A stretch of 43,228 nucleotides of DNA from Bacteroidota bacterium (GTDB lineage Bacteria; Bacteroidota; Bacteroidia; Flavobacteriales; Flavobacteriaceae). Location of the stretch: NCBI GenBank assembly GCA_947466955.1, contig CANIFM010000003.1:1-43228 (forward strand), written 5' to 3'. The notes below the pieces were generated by a model. The model was given only the letters and a program-made list of their open reading frames with translations, was not told the DNA's origin and searched no databases. Shown here piece after piece: positions 1-9,541 of this stretch. The position numbers and the translations under genes were made by a program. The first letter of the stretch is position 1; every line of letters begins with the position of its first letter.

Positions 1-662
1 ATCCATTGACCATCATGTCGTTGAACTTGCAATCCTTTGCCTTGAGCGCCCATCAAAAGGGTAATCAAATTGATGTCGCCGTGAGCCGCTGCACGAATAG
101 CATTTTCAGGTTCTGAAGTAATTGGTGGATAGTGAATTGGTCTTAAAATAGAATTTCCATTATAGCCATATTGGTCAAAATAAAACTCGTCTAAACCAAG
201 ATGCAATGCCAAAGCTCGCAATACAGAAATACCTGTTTTTTCAAGCATTTGATAGGCTTCTTTACCAACAATATTAAATCGTGGCAACTCATTAACTTCT
301 ACATTATCAGGATATTCTGCGGCATATTTTGAATCAGAATCAACGTATTGACCAAAATGCCAAAACTCTTTTAAATCGCCTTCTTTTCTGCCTTTTGCAT
401 GTTCTTTTCCAAAAGATACATAACCACGTTGTCCTCCAATTGCAGGATTTTCATAGCTGTATTTTGTTTCTAATGGCAATTCGAAAAAATTTCTAATTTC
501 GCCATACAATTCACCAACCAATTGATCATCTAAAAAATGACCTTTTAAAGCAACGAAGCCAATGTCTTCAAATGCTTTTCCGATTTCATTTACAAATTTT
601 TGTTTACGTTCCGGTTCGCCCGAAAGGAAATCACGCAAGTCAACACTAGGAATGTTTTGCAT
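1..662 (-). CDS. Isopenicillin N synthase-like 2OG-Fe(II) oxygenase (3' end outside window)
   Basis: This gene is missing from the ORF track because its stop lies left of the window; I translated it by hand. Reading down from the ATG at 660-662, the protein begins MQNIPSVDLRDFLSG and runs open for about 220 codons to position 1. The N-terminal part (VDLRDF..., FVALKGHF, YSYENPAIGGQRGY) follows the non-haem dioxygenase N-terminal domain. Near the window edge AAHGDINLITLL supplies the H-x-D half of the iron-binding facial triad. Members of this superfamily oxidise small molecules using Fe(II) and usually 2-oxoglutarate; the substrate cannot be read here. A TATATTTG -7 element lies 42 nt upstream. 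The gene is divergent from the E1 dehydrogenase. The family call is firm; the role is unknown. Confidence 0.85.
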   Translation of the reverse strand, partial: MQNIPSVDLRDFLSGEPERKQKFVNEIGKAFEDIGFVALKGHFLDDQLVGELYGEIRNFFELPLETKYSYENPAIGGQRGYVSFGKEHAKGRKEGDLKEFWHFGQYVDSDSKYAAEYPDNVEVNELPRFNIVGKEAYQMLEKTGISVLRALALHLGLDEFYFDQYGYNGNSILRPIHYPPITSEPENAIRAAAHGDINLITLLMGAQGKGLQVQRHDGQW

Positions 663-704
663 AGTATAAATTTTTAGCGTTTGTGGCTTTAAGCCTTGCA
701 AACA

Positions 705-712
705 CAAATATA
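705..712 (-). promoter_or_regulatory. Promoter -7 element of the 2OG oxygenase gene
   Basis: On the minus strand the sequence is TATATTTG, a full match to the Bacteroidetes -7 consensus TAnnTTTG, 42 nt before the ATG. I did not find a clean -33 TTG partner. Confidence 0.55.
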
Positions 713-795
713 AAGATTTTTTTTAGATGTAAATTTTAAAACAATAAACTATTTAAAAAAATATAACAATTCAAGGCTTTTCTGTTATTTTTTTA

Positions 796-803
796 TACTT
801 TTG
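796..803 (+). promoter_or_regulatory. Promoter -7 element of the E1 dehydrogenase gene
   Basis: TACTTTTG matches TAnnTTTG and ends 23 nt before the ATG at 827. It lies back to back with the divergent oxygenase promoter, so the two share a roughly 165-nt intergenic region. Confidence 0.55.
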
Positions 804-826
804 AGGACGTTTAAAAAACAACAAAA

Positions 827-2803
827 ATGAATTTCGATAGAAAGAATTTGTCCGACGCTACATTATTAGATTTATACAAAAGAATCTTAAAACCACGACT
901 CATTGAGGAGAAAATGTTGAAACTAATTCGCCAAGGAAAAGTTTCAAAATGGTTTTCCGGAATTGGTCAAGAAGCTATTTCTGTTGGTATTACTGCCGTT
1001 TTAGACAAAGACGAATACATTTTGCCAATGCACCGAAACTTGGGTGTTTTCACAGGAAGAGATATTCCGTTGTATCGTTTATTTTCACAATGGCAAGGAA
1101 AAGCAAATGGTTTTACAAAAGGTCGTGACAGAAGTTTTCACTTTGGAACACAAGAATACCATATCATTGGAATGATTTCTCATTTGGGACCGCAATTGGG
1201 TGTTGCAGATGGAATTGCTTTAGCCAATAAATTAAAGAAAAATGGTAAAATCACAGCTGTTTTTACTGGTGAAGGAGCAACGTCAGAAGGTGATTTTCAC
1301 GAAGCTTTGAACATTGCATCTGTTTGGGAATTACCTGTTTTATTTATCGTTGAAAACAATGGATACGGACTTTCAACACCCACAAACGAACAATACCGAT
1401 GCGAGAATTTAGCCGATAAAGGTATTGGTTACGGAATGGAAAGCCATATTGTTGACGGAAATAATATTTTAGAAGTTTACAATTTAGTTTCGGAATTGAA
1501 AGCGTCAATGATTGATAATCCAAGACCCATTTTATTAGAATTTAAAACGTTCAGAATGCGGGGGCACGAAGAGGCGAGTGGTACAAAATATGTTCCACAA
1601 GAATTGATGGATATATGGGCTATTAAAGATCCTGTTGATAATTACAGAAACTTTTTATCTGAAAACGGAATTTTAACTGCCGATTACGATACGCAATTGC
1701 ATACCGAAATTATCACTACTATTGATGAAAGTTTGGTTCTTGCCAATGCAGAACCTGAAATTGAAGCTAATTATAATGATGAATTAAATGATGTTTATCA
1801 ATCATTTGAATTTGAAGAAGTTGCGCCTTCAAATGAAACTGAAGATATTCGTTTAATCGATGCAATTTCAAGTAGTTTGCGTCAATCGATGGAACGCCAA
1901 TCGAATTTAGTAATTATGGGTCAAGATATTGCGGAATATGGTGGTGCATTCAAAATAACAGATGGTTTTGTAGAATTATTCGGAAAAGAAAGAGTTATCA
2001 ATACGCCAATTTGTGAAAGCGCCGTAGTTTCTGCAGGAATGGGGTTGTCAATAAATGGATATAAAGCAATTGTAGAAATGCAATTTGCCGATTTTGTTTC
2101 TACAGGATTTAATCCAATTGTAAATTTGTTGGCCAAATCACACTACAGATGGTCGGAAAAAGCCGATGTGGTGATTCGAATGCCTTGCGGTGGAGGAACA
2201 CAAGCAGGACCATTTCACTCACAAACTAATGAGGCTTGGTTTACAAAAACGCCAGGTTTAAAAGTGGTTTACCCGGCATTTCCGTATGATGCCAAAGGTT
2301 TGTTGAATGCTTCTATAAACGATCCAAATCCAGTTATGTTCTTTGAGCACAAACAATTGTATCGCAGTATTCATCAAGAAGTGCCAAAAGACTATTATAC
2401 TTTACCGTTAGGAAAAGCTGCTTTATTAAGAGAAGGAACCCAAGTTACAATTATTGCTTTTGGAGCAGCCGTTCATTGGGCGTTAGACACTTTGGATAAA
2501 AACCTCGAAATTGCTGCTGATGTTTTGGATTTAAGAACTTTACAACCTTTGGATACAGAAGCTATTTTTGCTTCAATTAAAAAAACGGGAAGAGCAATAA
2601 TATATCAAGAAGATTCCTTATTTGGTGGTATTTCAAGTGATATTTCCTCTTTAATTATGGAAAATTGTTTTGAGTTTTTAGATGCTCCAGTAAAACGGGT
2701 GGCAAGTTTAGAAACACCAATTCCTTTCACCAAAGCATTAGAAGATCAATATTTGCCAAAAACAAGATTTGAAACCGCTTTATTGGAATTGATGAAATAT
2801 TAA
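827..2803 (+). CDS. 2-oxoacid dehydrogenase E1, fused alpha and beta subunits
   Basis: Thiamine-diphosphate-dependent E1 component of a 2-oxoacid dehydrogenase complex, most likely the branched-chain type, which decarboxylates 2-oxoacids and passes the acyl group to the E2 lipoyl domain. The first ~330 residues are an E1-alpha domain with the TPP/Mg motif [15 protein letters not shown]...ENN. From about residue 340 a complete E1-beta domain follows ([19 protein letters not shown], then [18 protein letters not shown]). Many bacteria encode these as two genes; the single 658-aa fusion is common in Bacteroidetes. The start is supported by a TACTTTTG element 23 nt upstream and by typical N-terminal spacing. 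No E2 or E3 gene is adjacent. The exact substrate (branched-chain oxoacid versus pyruvate) is inferred, not shown. Confidence 0.9.
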   Translation: MNFDRKNLSDATLLDLYKRILKPRLIEEKMLKLIRQGKVSKWFSGIGQEAISVGITAVLDKDEYILPMHRNLGVFTGRDIPLYRLFSQWQGKANGFTKGRDRSFHFGTQEYHIIGMISHLGPQLGVADGIALANKLKKNGKITAVFTGEGATSEGDFHEALNIASVWELPVLFIVENNGYGLSTPTNEQYRCENLADKGIGYGMESHIVDGNNILEVYNLVSELKASMIDNPRPILLEFKTFRMRGHEEASGTKYVPQELMDIWAIKDPVDNYRNFLSENGILTADYDTQLHTEIITTIDESLVLANAEPEIEANYNDELNDVYQSFEFEEVAPSNETEDIRLIDAISSSLRQSMERQSNLVIMGQDIAEYGGAFKITDGFVELFGKERVINTPICESAVVSAGMGLSINGYKAIVEMQFADFVSTGFNPIVNLLAKSHYRWSEKADVVIRMPCGGGTQAGPFHSQTNEAWFTKTPGLKVVYPAFPYDAKGLLNASINDPNPVMFFEHKQLYRSIHQEVPKDYYTLPLGKAALLREGTQVTIIAFGAAVHWALDTLDKNLEIAADVLDLRTLQPLDTEAIFASIKKTGRAIIYQEDSLFGGISSDISSLIMENCFEFLDAPVKRVASLETPIPFTKALEDQYLPKTRFETALLELMKY

Positions 2804-3207
2804 AGTAAATAGGAATTGATCAGTTCTGTTTATGTATGAATTCGAAGCTTATTTTGAGTTTTCACAATCTAATGACTACTCCAATTTATTTACACAAAAT
2901 TTTGTTCGGTCTGCGTTAATTCCATTCTATTTGTTCTAAATAATGAGGTTGATCATGTATTTAAGGAGAGCTAACATTGTAATCTTGCCTTTGATCGGAA
3001 CGAAGCAATCTGTTGTCGTTAGTTCCCTTGTCAACAATTGATTGCCACGTGCCTAGCAATGACCAAACAAGAAAATGAATCCTCCCTCAGCCCCGATTGA
3101 GGCGTTATCCTCGCAGCGAAGCGAAGAGATATAGCCGAAAGCGGGAATTGCAATTCCAAATACAAGAGGACAATTCGCTCCTAAAAAATGAAATAAATAC
3201 TGTTTTT
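2804..3207. other. 404-nt intergenic region between convergent genes
   Basis: No ORF of credible length is present. The left part (2804-3080) shows no recognisable gene, tRNA or strong hairpin. The right part (about 3085-3187) holds the structured element listed separately. Confidence 0.6.
3085..3187. repeat. Structured GC-richer intergenic element, probably a dispersed flavobacterial repeat
   Basis: This block stands out by composition in an AT-rich region and folds into nested stems: CCCG (3092-3095) with CGGG (3142-3145), GGC (3101-3103) with GCC (3134-3136), and CTCGC with GCGAAG around the apex. It is followed by a perfect 14-bp palindrome, GGAATTGCAATTCC (3144-3157), and then by TTCGCTCCTAAAAAA. 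From memory, similar 'AGCCCCGAT...AGCGGGA...TCGCTCCTAAAAAA' blocks recur between genes in Flavobacterium genomes. I see only this copy here, so calling it a repeat rests on recollection. It could be a structured RNA or a terminator-like element. Confidence 0.5.
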
Positions 3208-5316
3208 TTAACTGATGTAATTCCAAATATTTTTGCGCTTGGTCATTTCTATGAATACCGCTCGCATAATTAAATGCTCTGGTTTTTCGAGGGGCGCATC
3301 TTCTTTTAGGATTTTCACGGCGTAGTTTCGAGCCAAATAAAGGATGTCTCTGTCGCGAACCAAATCGGCAATTTGAAGGTTCAAAACGCCACTTTGTTGG
3401 GTGCCCATTAAATCGCCGGGACCACGAAGTTTCAAATCGACTTCGGCAATTTCAAAGCCATCGTTGGTGCGTACCATCGTGTCCATTCTGGTCTTGCTAT
3501 TGTTGGATAGTTTGTGGGAACTCATCAAAATACAGTAGCTTTGATCGGCGCCACGACCCACGCGACCCCGCAATTGATGCAGTTGTGAGAGTCCAAAACG
3601 CTCGGCACTTTCCACAATCATAACGCTGGCATTGGGGATATTTACGCCCACTTCGATAACGGTTGTCGCCACCATAATATTGGTTTTTCCTTCGGCAAAG
3701 CGTTGCATTTCAAAATCTTTTTCGGCAGCTTTCATCTTTCCGTGAAGAATGGAAATGGCGTATTTTGGTAGCGGAAAATCTCGAGAAATGTTGTCGTAGC
3801 CGTCCATTAAATCTTTGAAATCCATTTTTTCAGATTCCTGAATCAAAGGATAAACTACATAAATTTGTCGCCCTAAAGCTATTTGGTCGCTAACGAACGC
3901 CATAACATTCAACCGATTGGAATCGTAACGGTGTACGGTTTGAATTGGTTTTCTGCCCGGTGGTAATTCGTCTATCAATGAAATGTCTAAATCGCCATAC
4001 AAACTCATCGCTAAAGTTCGTGGAATTGGGGTTGCGGTCATCACCAAAACATGTGGCGGAATGTCATTTTTCTTCCACAATTTAGAGCGTTGCTCCACAC
4101 CAAAACGGTGTTGCTCGTCAATGATTGCCAACCCTAAATTATGAAATTTCACCTTATCTTCTAAAAGTGCGTGGGTTCCAATCAGGATTTGCAAAGTTCC
4201 GTTTTCTAACTCTTCGTGAATGATTTTTCTTTCTGAAGTTTTGGACGAACCTGTAAGCTTCTTAATATTGATATTTAAGGTTTTAGCTAATTCTGACAAG
4301 CCTATAAAATGTTGATTTGCGAGTATTTCTGTGGGCGCCATTAAACAGGCTTGGAAGCCATTATCCAAAGCCAAAAGCATACTCATAAACGCTACAATTG
4401 TTTTTCCAGAGCCAACATCGCCTTGCAATAATCGGTTCATTTGGGCTGGATAACCCATATCATTTCGAATTTCTTTGATGACTCTTTTTTGAGCGTTTGT
4501 GAGTTCAAACGGCAAATGATTGGCATAAAAATTGGAAAATAATTCGCCTACTTTTTCAAAAGCGTGTCCTTTGATTTTATGTTTACGGACTAAGTTTTTA
4601 GTGATTAATTGCAATTGGATGAAAAACAATTCTTCAAATTTCAATCGGAATTGGGCTTTCGACAATGCTTCTCCGCTTTTTGGAAAATGAATGTTGAAAA
4701 GTGCTTCTTTTTTGGTAACCAATTTCAACTCGTTCATCAGATAATCAGGCAAGGTTTCTGAAAATAACGCCTGAGTTTCTTGAAACAATTGCTGCATTAA
4801 TTTGTTAACCGTGCGATTCGTAATCCCACGATTTGAAAGCGTTTCCGTTGATGGATAAACGGGTTGCATCGCCGAGCGCAAACTTTGCTCGTGTTCCGAA
4901 AGTAACTCAATTTCAGGATGTGCCATATTATAGACATTTCCAAATGACGCACATTTTCCGAAAATTACGATGGAAACATTCAATTCTAAACTCTCCCGAA
5001 CCCATTTTTGACCTTGAAACCAAACCAATTCCATTTGCCCAGTTGCATCTACAAAAGTGGCAACCAAACGTTTTTTTCCTTTGGCAGGTTCAACAGTTTT
5101 TATATTTATTATTTTTCCAATCAATTGAACTTCAGTACTATTATTATCTAATTCATTGATTTTATAATAGCGGGTGCGGTCAATATACCGATTGGGATAA
5201 AAATTGATTAAATCTTGGTATTTGTGAATGCCCAATTCTTTTCGCAACAAATCACCCCGTTGAGGGCCAACGCCTTTCAAGTATTCAATGGGAGTTTGAA
5301 GTAGATTATTTTGCAT
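3208..5316 (-). CDS. recG: ATP-dependent DNA helicase RecG
   Basis: RecG remodels stalled replication forks and branch-migrates Holliday junctions. The 702-aa length matches the family. The N-terminal wedge region opens with TPIEYLKGVGPQRGDLL, and an OB-fold segment follows (LIGKIINIKTVEPAKGK). The motor domain carries Walker A LLQGDVGSGKT (about residues 291-301), the DEQH box in IIDEQHRFGVEQR (about 400), TATPIPRTLA, and the C-terminal QLRGRVGRG. The gene converges on the E1 gene across the 404-nt intergenic region. Its minus-strand -7-like element TATCTTCG (5321-5328) ends only 4 nt before the ATG, which suggests a nearly leaderless transcript. Identification is secure. Confidence 0.96.
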   Translation of the reverse strand: MQNNLLQTPIEYLKGVGPQRGDLLRKELGIHKYQDLINFYPNRYIDRTRYYKINELDNNSTEVQLIGKIINIKTVEPAKGKKRLVATFVDATGQMELVWFQGQKWVRESLELNVSIVIFGKCASFGNVYNMAHPEIELLSEHEQSLRSAMQPVYPSTETLSNRGITNRTVNKLMQQLFQETQALFSETLPDYLMNELKLVTKKEALFNIHFPKSGEALSKAQFRLKFEELFFIQLQLITKNLVRKHKIKGHAFEKVGELFSNFYANHLPFELTNAQKRVIKEIRNDMGYPAQMNRLLQGDVGSGKTIVAFMSMLLALDNGFQACLMAPTEILANQHFIGLSELAKTLNINIKKLTGSSKTSERKIIHEELENGTLQILIGTHALLEDKVKFHNLGLAIIDEQHRFGVEQRSKLWKKNDIPPHVLVMTATPIPRTLAMSLYGDLDISLIDELPPGRKPIQTVHRYDSNRLNVMAFVSDQIALGRQIYVVYPLIQESEKMDFKDLMDGYDNISRDFPLPKYAISILHGKMKAAEKDFEMQRFAEGKTNIMVATTVIEVGVNIPNASVMIVESAERFGLSQLHQLRGRVGRGADQSYCILMSSHKLSNNSKTRMDTMVRTNDGFEIAEVDLKLRGPGDLMGTQQSGVLNLQIADLVRDRDILYLARNYAVKILKEDAPLEKPEHLIMRAVFIEMTKRKNIWNYIS

Positions 5317-5320
5317 CTTG

Positions 5321-5328
5321 CGAAGATA
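5321..5328 (-). promoter_or_regulatory. -7-like element immediately before recG
   Basis: The minus-strand TATCTTCG is a TAnnTTCG variant of the Bacteroidetes -7 box. Transcription about 5-7 nt downstream would begin at the recG ATG itself, so the message would have essentially no leader. Confidence 0.4.
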
Positions 5329-5380
5329 GTTTTTTGTTTGGGAATTTGAAAATGTGTAGGAATAAGTATTTGAATTATTA

Positions 5381-5412
5381 TTGTGAAATATAGCTCAAAC
5401 ACAATATCTTTG
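5381..5412 (+). promoter_or_regulatory. Promoter of the DUF1697 gene
   Basis: TTG (5381-5383) and TATCTTTG (5405-5412) are separated by 21 nt, fitting TTG-N19-21-TAnnTTTG. The ATG follows 20 nt after the -7 box. Confidence 0.6.
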
Positions 5413-5432
5413 AAACATTAAAAATATAAATA

Positions 5433-5978
5433 ATGACGACTCATCTCGCACTTCTTCGTGGCATCAATGTTTCCGGGCATAATATGATAAAAATGGATGC
5501 TTTGAAAAATACTTTAGAAAAAATAGGTTTTCAAAACGTGGAAACTTACATACAATCTGGAAATATTTTTGTGGATACCGATGAGGAAAGTGCTGCGAAA
5601 GTTGGTTTTATTATCAAGCAAGAAATTTTCAAGATTTTTGGTCACGATGTACCTATTATTGTTATCGGAAAAATGGATTTAGAAGCTTGTTTTAGTAATA
5701 ATACTTTTTTGAAAGAAAAGGAGTTAGATACAAAAAAAATATATGTTGCTTTTGTGTCCAAAGAATTGCGAAGTGAGAATATTAATGATTTGAAAATCAG
5801 TCAATTTAAGCCTGATGAAGCCCGAATTGATGGAACGAGAATCTTTATTAAATATGATATTGGCGCAGGAAAAACAAGGTTAGACCAAAAATACATTGAG
5901 AAAAAACTGAATCTAACGGCAACAATTCGGAATTGGAATACGGTGACGCAATTATTAAAAATGTACGAAGAACGATAA
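5433..5978 (+). CDS. DUF1697 family protein
   Basis: A 181-aa soluble protein with the DUF1697 pattern: an N-terminal LLRGINVSGHNMIKMDAL, then LEKIGFQNVETYIQSGNIFVDT, and the C-terminal IRNWNTVTQLLKM. Proteins of this family have a duplicated ferredoxin-like fold and no established biochemical role. The length is normal. It has its own promoter and ends 3 nt before the M1 peptidase ATG, so the two are probably co-transcribed, although no functional link is known. Confidence 0.88.
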   Translation: MTTHLALLRGINVSGHNMIKMDALKNTLEKIGFQNVETYIQSGNIFVDTDEESAAKVGFIIKQEIFKIFGHDVPIIVIGKMDLEACFSNNTFLKEKELDTKKIYVAFVSKELRSENINDLKISQFKPDEARIDGTRIFIKYDIGAGKTRLDQKYIEKKLNLTATIRNWNTVTQLLKMYEER

Positions 5979-5981
5979 TAA

Positions 5982-8048
5982 ATGAAATACCTAATCCTGT
6001 TACTTTCCACTTTTTCATTTGCCCAGCAAACTAAATTTGTTGATTTCAAATCGGTATTGGGTAAAATTGAAATCAATCCAATTGAGAAATCAGTTTCTGG
6101 GGAAGTTACGTATGATTTTGAAGTTACAAGCCCAATAGATACCATAAGAATTGATGCTCAAAATATGACTTTTACGAATTTGAAAATTAATAATACTGTT
6201 GTTAATTATAAAAATTCAGGGAAGAAAATCGCTCTTTTTGAAGGTTATAAAATAGGTAAAAACACCTTGACTTTTAATTATTTGGCTAAGCCGAAGCAAA
6301 CAATGTATTTTGTTGGAGTAGATGAAAATCTTCAAATTTGGACGCAAGGACAAGGGAAATATACGAGTAATTGGTTTCCAAGTTTTGATGATGTCAATGA
6401 AAAAGTAATTTTCAATTTGGATGTCAATTTTGATAAAAACTTTCAAGTAATTTCTAATGGGGTTTTAGAAAATAAAACAGTCAATTCCACAACAATTGAT
6501 TGGCATTATAGAATGAAAAAACCAATGAGCAGTTACCTTTTGATGCTTGCGATTGGGAAATTTGAAGTTCAAAATGAGAAATCCAAGAGTGGAATTCCAT
6601 TGCAATTTTATATTGAAAACGAGGATGTTGCAAAGTTAGAACCAACGTATCGTTATTCTAAAACTATCTTTAATTTTTTTGAAAAAGAAATAGGAGTGAA
6701 GTATCCTTGGGAAGTTTATAAGCAAATTCCCGTTCGTGATTTTTTATACGCAGGAATGGAAAATACTTCGGCAACGGTTTTTTCAAGAGATTTTGTGGTT
6801 GATAAAATTGGGTTTGAAGATAAAAATTATGTGAACGTAAATGCACACGAATTGGCGCACCAATGGTTTGGAGATTTGGTAACTGCCGAAAGCGGAAAAC
6901 ATCATTGGTTACAGGAAGGATTTGCTACTTATTATGCTTTATTGGCTGAAAAAGAAGTGTTTGGTACCGATTATTTTTATTATAAATTATACTCTATTTC
7001 GCAGCAATTGAAGTCGGCTTCCAAAACAGATACGATTCCAATTTTGAATGAAAAAGCCAGTTCTTTATCCTATTATCAAAAGGGAGCTTGGGCTTTGCAC
7101 GTTTTGCGAGAAGGAGTTGGTGCTAAGGTTTTTCAAAAAGCGGTGCAAAACTATTTGAAAAAGTATTCTTTTAAAAATGTAACTACGGATGAATTCTTGG
7201 ATGAAATTAAAAAAGTTTCCAAATACGATGTAGATGCTTTTAGAATAAAATGGTTGGAAAGTTCTGGTTTTGACAATCAAAAAGCTACAGAATTACTATC
7301 AAAAAATGAATCAATAAAGGAGTTATTCGAAATTCAGAAACTTAGGAACAAACCTTTTATAGAGAAGCAAGATGTCTTTATAAAAACAATGCAATCGGAT
7401 GTGTATTTCACAATAAAAGAAGAAATTATTTACCAAATTGAGAATGTTTCATTTGCTGATAAAGCAATTATATTACGTTTAGGTATGGCTACAAATGACG
7501 TAAATATCCGACAAGCAATTGCAAATACGACACCAAAAATACCATTAGAATTCAAAGTGGAATTTGAGACTTTAATGGATGATAAATCCTATATTACAAG
7601 GGAAGTTGCGCTTAATTCATTGTGGTCGCAGTTTCCCGAAGACCAAATAAAACACCTTGAAAAATCTAAAGATTGGGTGGGTTTCAATGATAAAAATCTT
7701 CGTATTCTGTGGTTGACATTAGCGCTTGGAACGAAAGAGTATGAATTGGATAACAAAGCCAAATTCTATGATGAATTGCTAGATTATTGTTCGCCAAAAT
7801 TTGAAAGTTCGATACGTCAAAATGCTTTAGAAAATTTACTTTTCATTAATAATAAGGATAAGAATGTATTTCCATTTTTAGTAAATTCCTTGACGAGTCA
7901 TAAATGGCAATTCTCAAAATTTGGCAGAGAAAAAATCAGATTATTGTTGAAAAATCAGAATGTGAGAACCTATTTTGAAAGTCTTTTATTGGAACTTCAG
8001 GATAATGAAAAAGTGCAATTACAGCGATTATTATCAGAAAAACAATAA
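5982..8048 (+). CDS. M1 family zinc metallopeptidase (aminopeptidase N-like)
   Basis: Secreted or periplasmic aminopeptidase that removes N-terminal residues from peptides. A short signal peptide (MKYLILLLSTFSFAQQ) starts the protein. The substrate-binding exopeptidase motif appears as GMENTSATVF. The zinc site is complete: HELAHQWFG at residues 289-297, with the third ligand E312 in LQEGFATYYAL, giving HEXXH-X18-E. The C-terminal part is a helical HEAT/ARM-like region with repeated pairs such as SYITREVALNSLW. The 688-aa length is normal for bacterial M1 enzymes. The start lies 3 nt after the DUF1697 stop, suggesting translational coupling. The gene converges on the 8052-8573 gene with 3 nt between stops. 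Confidence 0.93.
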   Translation: MKYLILLLSTFSFAQQTKFVDFKSVLGKIEINPIEKSVSGEVTYDFEVTSPIDTIRIDAQNMTFTNLKINNTVVNYKNSGKKIALFEGYKIGKNTLTFNYLAKPKQTMYFVGVDENLQIWTQGQGKYTSNWFPSFDDVNEKVIFNLDVNFDKNFQVISNGVLENKTVNSTTIDWHYRMKKPMSSYLLMLAIGKFEVQNEKSKSGIPLQFYIENEDVAKLEPTYRYSKTIFNFFEKEIGVKYPWEVYKQIPVRDFLYAGMENTSATVFSRDFVVDKIGFEDKNYVNVNAHELAHQWFGDLVTAESGKHHWLQEGFATYYALLAEKEVFGTDYFYYKLYSISQQLKSASKTDTIPILNEKASSLSYYQKGAWALHVLREGVGAKVFQKAVQNYLKKYSFKNVTTDEFLDEIKKVSKYDVDAFRIKWLESSGFDNQKATELLSKNESIKELFEIQKLRNKPFIEKQDVFIKTMQSDVYFTIKEEIIYQIENVSFADKAIILRLGMATNDVNIRQAIANTTPKIPLEFKVEFETLMDDKSYITREVALNSLWSQFPEDQIKHLEKSKDWVGFNDKNLRILWLTLALGTKEYELDNKAKFYDELLDYCSPKFESSIRQNALENLLFINNKDKNVFPFLVNSLTSHKWQFSKFGREKIRLLLKNQNVRTYFESLLLELQDNEKVQLQRLLSEKQ

Positions 8049-8051
8049 ATT

Positions 8052-8573
8052 TTACCACATCATACTGACTTCATTTTTAATATACGCCAAAGCAGCGTTA
8101 CTTGGCGATTGTTTGTCCATTAAATCGTTCAAAATCACTTCTCGTAATTTGTTTGCATTGTCCACACGGTCGCTCAAATTTGCTTTTCTAATCATTTGAA
8201 TTGTAGCGTTTTTAGCCGTAACAATTATAGTCCAGCATTCATCTGACATATAAATTTGTTGCGTTAAATTGTGTTCAAATTCTTGCTCAATTTGTGCAAT
8301 TACATAGTTTTCATAATCGTTTTTATCTTCCGAAATTGGAGTAATCCGAATTAGTAATTTTGCAAGATTTATTCGTTCTAAAAACAAAGTCATACGTTCA
8401 AAAGCTTGTAAACGAATTGGCAACGCATCTTTTTGAGCTTCTTTATTGAGTAAAAAGCGACGTCTTCCTTCTTCATTTTTTGTATGTAAATTAAAAAAAT
8501 AATAGGCGACAAGCCCTGTAATTATTGCCGGTAAAGTATAACTTAATAATTCAATTAATTTTGTAGTTTCCAT
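8052..8573 (-). CDS. Conserved membrane-anchored protein, function unknown (DUF7935-like)
   Basis: A 173-aa protein with one N-terminal membrane segment (about residues 9-29, LLSYTLPAIITGLVAYYFFN) and then a charged, mostly helical cytoplasmic domain (KNEEGRRRFLLNKEAQKDALPIRLQAFERM). The sequence resembles a conserved flavobacterial family of unknown function. No catalytic motif is visible. The stop is 3 nt from the converging M1 peptidase stop and no terminator separates them. It is divergent from the TSUP permease gene. Confidence 0.75.
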   Translation of the reverse strand: METTKLIELLSYTLPAIITGLVAYYFFNLHTKNEEGRRRFLLNKEAQKDALPIRLQAFERMTLFLERINLAKLLIRITPISEDKNDYENYVIAQIEQEFEHNLTQQIYMSDECWTIIVTAKNATIQMIRKANLSDRVDNANKLREVILNDLMDKQSPSNAALAYIKNEVSMMW

Positions 8574-8669
8574 TTTTAAATATAAATTGTGTTTGTTTTA
8601 GAATCAAAAAACAAATTAACGAATAAACAAATAAACTTATAGCTTACATTTGATAAAATTTTAAAAAAA

Positions 8670-9440
8670 ATGGATGTCACAATTTTAATCTTATTATGTA
8701 TAGCCGCTTTTTTAGCTGGTTTTGTAGATGCAATAGTTGGTGGTGGTGGATTAATTCAAACGCCAATGGGTTTGATTTTACTGCCAAATCTTCCCGTTGC
8801 AACAATTATTGGAACACTAAAAATCCCTTCTTTTAGCGGTACTTTTTTTGCTGCATTTCAATATTTAAAAAAGATAGAAATGAATTGGAAATTGCTAATC
8901 ATTATGATGGTTTTAGCAGTTCCTTCGGCATTTTTAGGGTCTACTTTATTGACTTATGTGAGCAATGATTTTATGAAACCGTTGCTACTTGTCGTATTGT
9001 CGTTATTGGTGATTTATACGTATGTAAAGAAAAATTTCGGACAACATTCCGATAAATCTCATTCTACAAACCAACAGATTTTATATGCGGTTTTGATTTC
9101 CTTTTTCATCGGATTTTATGATGGTTTTATTGGACCTGGAACAGGAAGTTTCTTGGTTTTGGCATTCGTAACATTACTCGGTTTCGATTTTCTTCAGGCT
9201 TCTGCCAATGCAAAAATGGTAAATTTAGCAACAAATTTTGGTTCGATTTGTTTGTTCATAATCAAAGGAAAAATCATTTGGATGATAGCAATTCCAATGG
9301 CAGTTTGCAATGCAGTTGGTGGTTTTTTAGGTGCTAAGTTAGCAATCAACAAAGGAAATAAGTTTATAAGAATTTTCTTTTTGGTAGTTGTAATTGGAAC
9401 ATTAATCCGCTTTGCGTATGATGTTTTTATTGGAAAATAA
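8670..9440 (+). CDS. TSUP (TauE/SafE, DUF81) family membrane permease
   Basis: Integral inner-membrane protein of the TauE/SafE family, whose members export sulfite, sulfonates or other small anions. The two halves carry the family's repeated glycine-rich signature: GFVDAIVGGGGLIQTP near residue 18 and GFYDGFIGPGTGSFLVL near residue 148. About eight hydrophobic segments are visible in 256 aa, the usual size. The substrate cannot be inferred because neighbouring genes are unrelated. Confidence 0.88.
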   Translation: MDVTILILLCIAAFLAGFVDAIVGGGGLIQTPMGLILLPNLPVATIIGTLKIPSFSGTFFAAFQYLKKIEMNWKLLIIMMVLAVPSAFLGSTLLTYVSNDFMKPLLLVVLSLLVIYTYVKKNFGQHSDKSHSTNQQILYAVLISFFIGFYDGFIGPGTGSFLVLAFVTLLGFDFLQASANAKMVNLATNFGSICLFIIKGKIIWMIAIPMAVCNAVGGFLGAKLAINKGNKFIRIFFLVVVIGTLIRFAYDVFIGK

Positions 9441-9511
9441 GCAGGTTGATAAAATTGTATAACTTCTAATTTATAGTTTGTTTTCATACCAAATTCTTCA
9501 TTCTAAATTCT

Positions 9512-9519
9512 TATTTTTG
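9512..9519 (+). promoter_or_regulatory. Promoter -7 element of the UvrD-type helicase gene
   Basis: TATTTTTG fits TAnnTTTG and ends 22 nt before the ATG at 9542. Confidence 0.5.
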
Positions 9520-9541
9520 TATTCAATATTGAAAATTAAAA

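Noticed and set aside
4833-5159. 108-aa plus-strand ORF inside recG
   Set aside because: Antisense shadow of a well-supported gene, with no promoter or domain.
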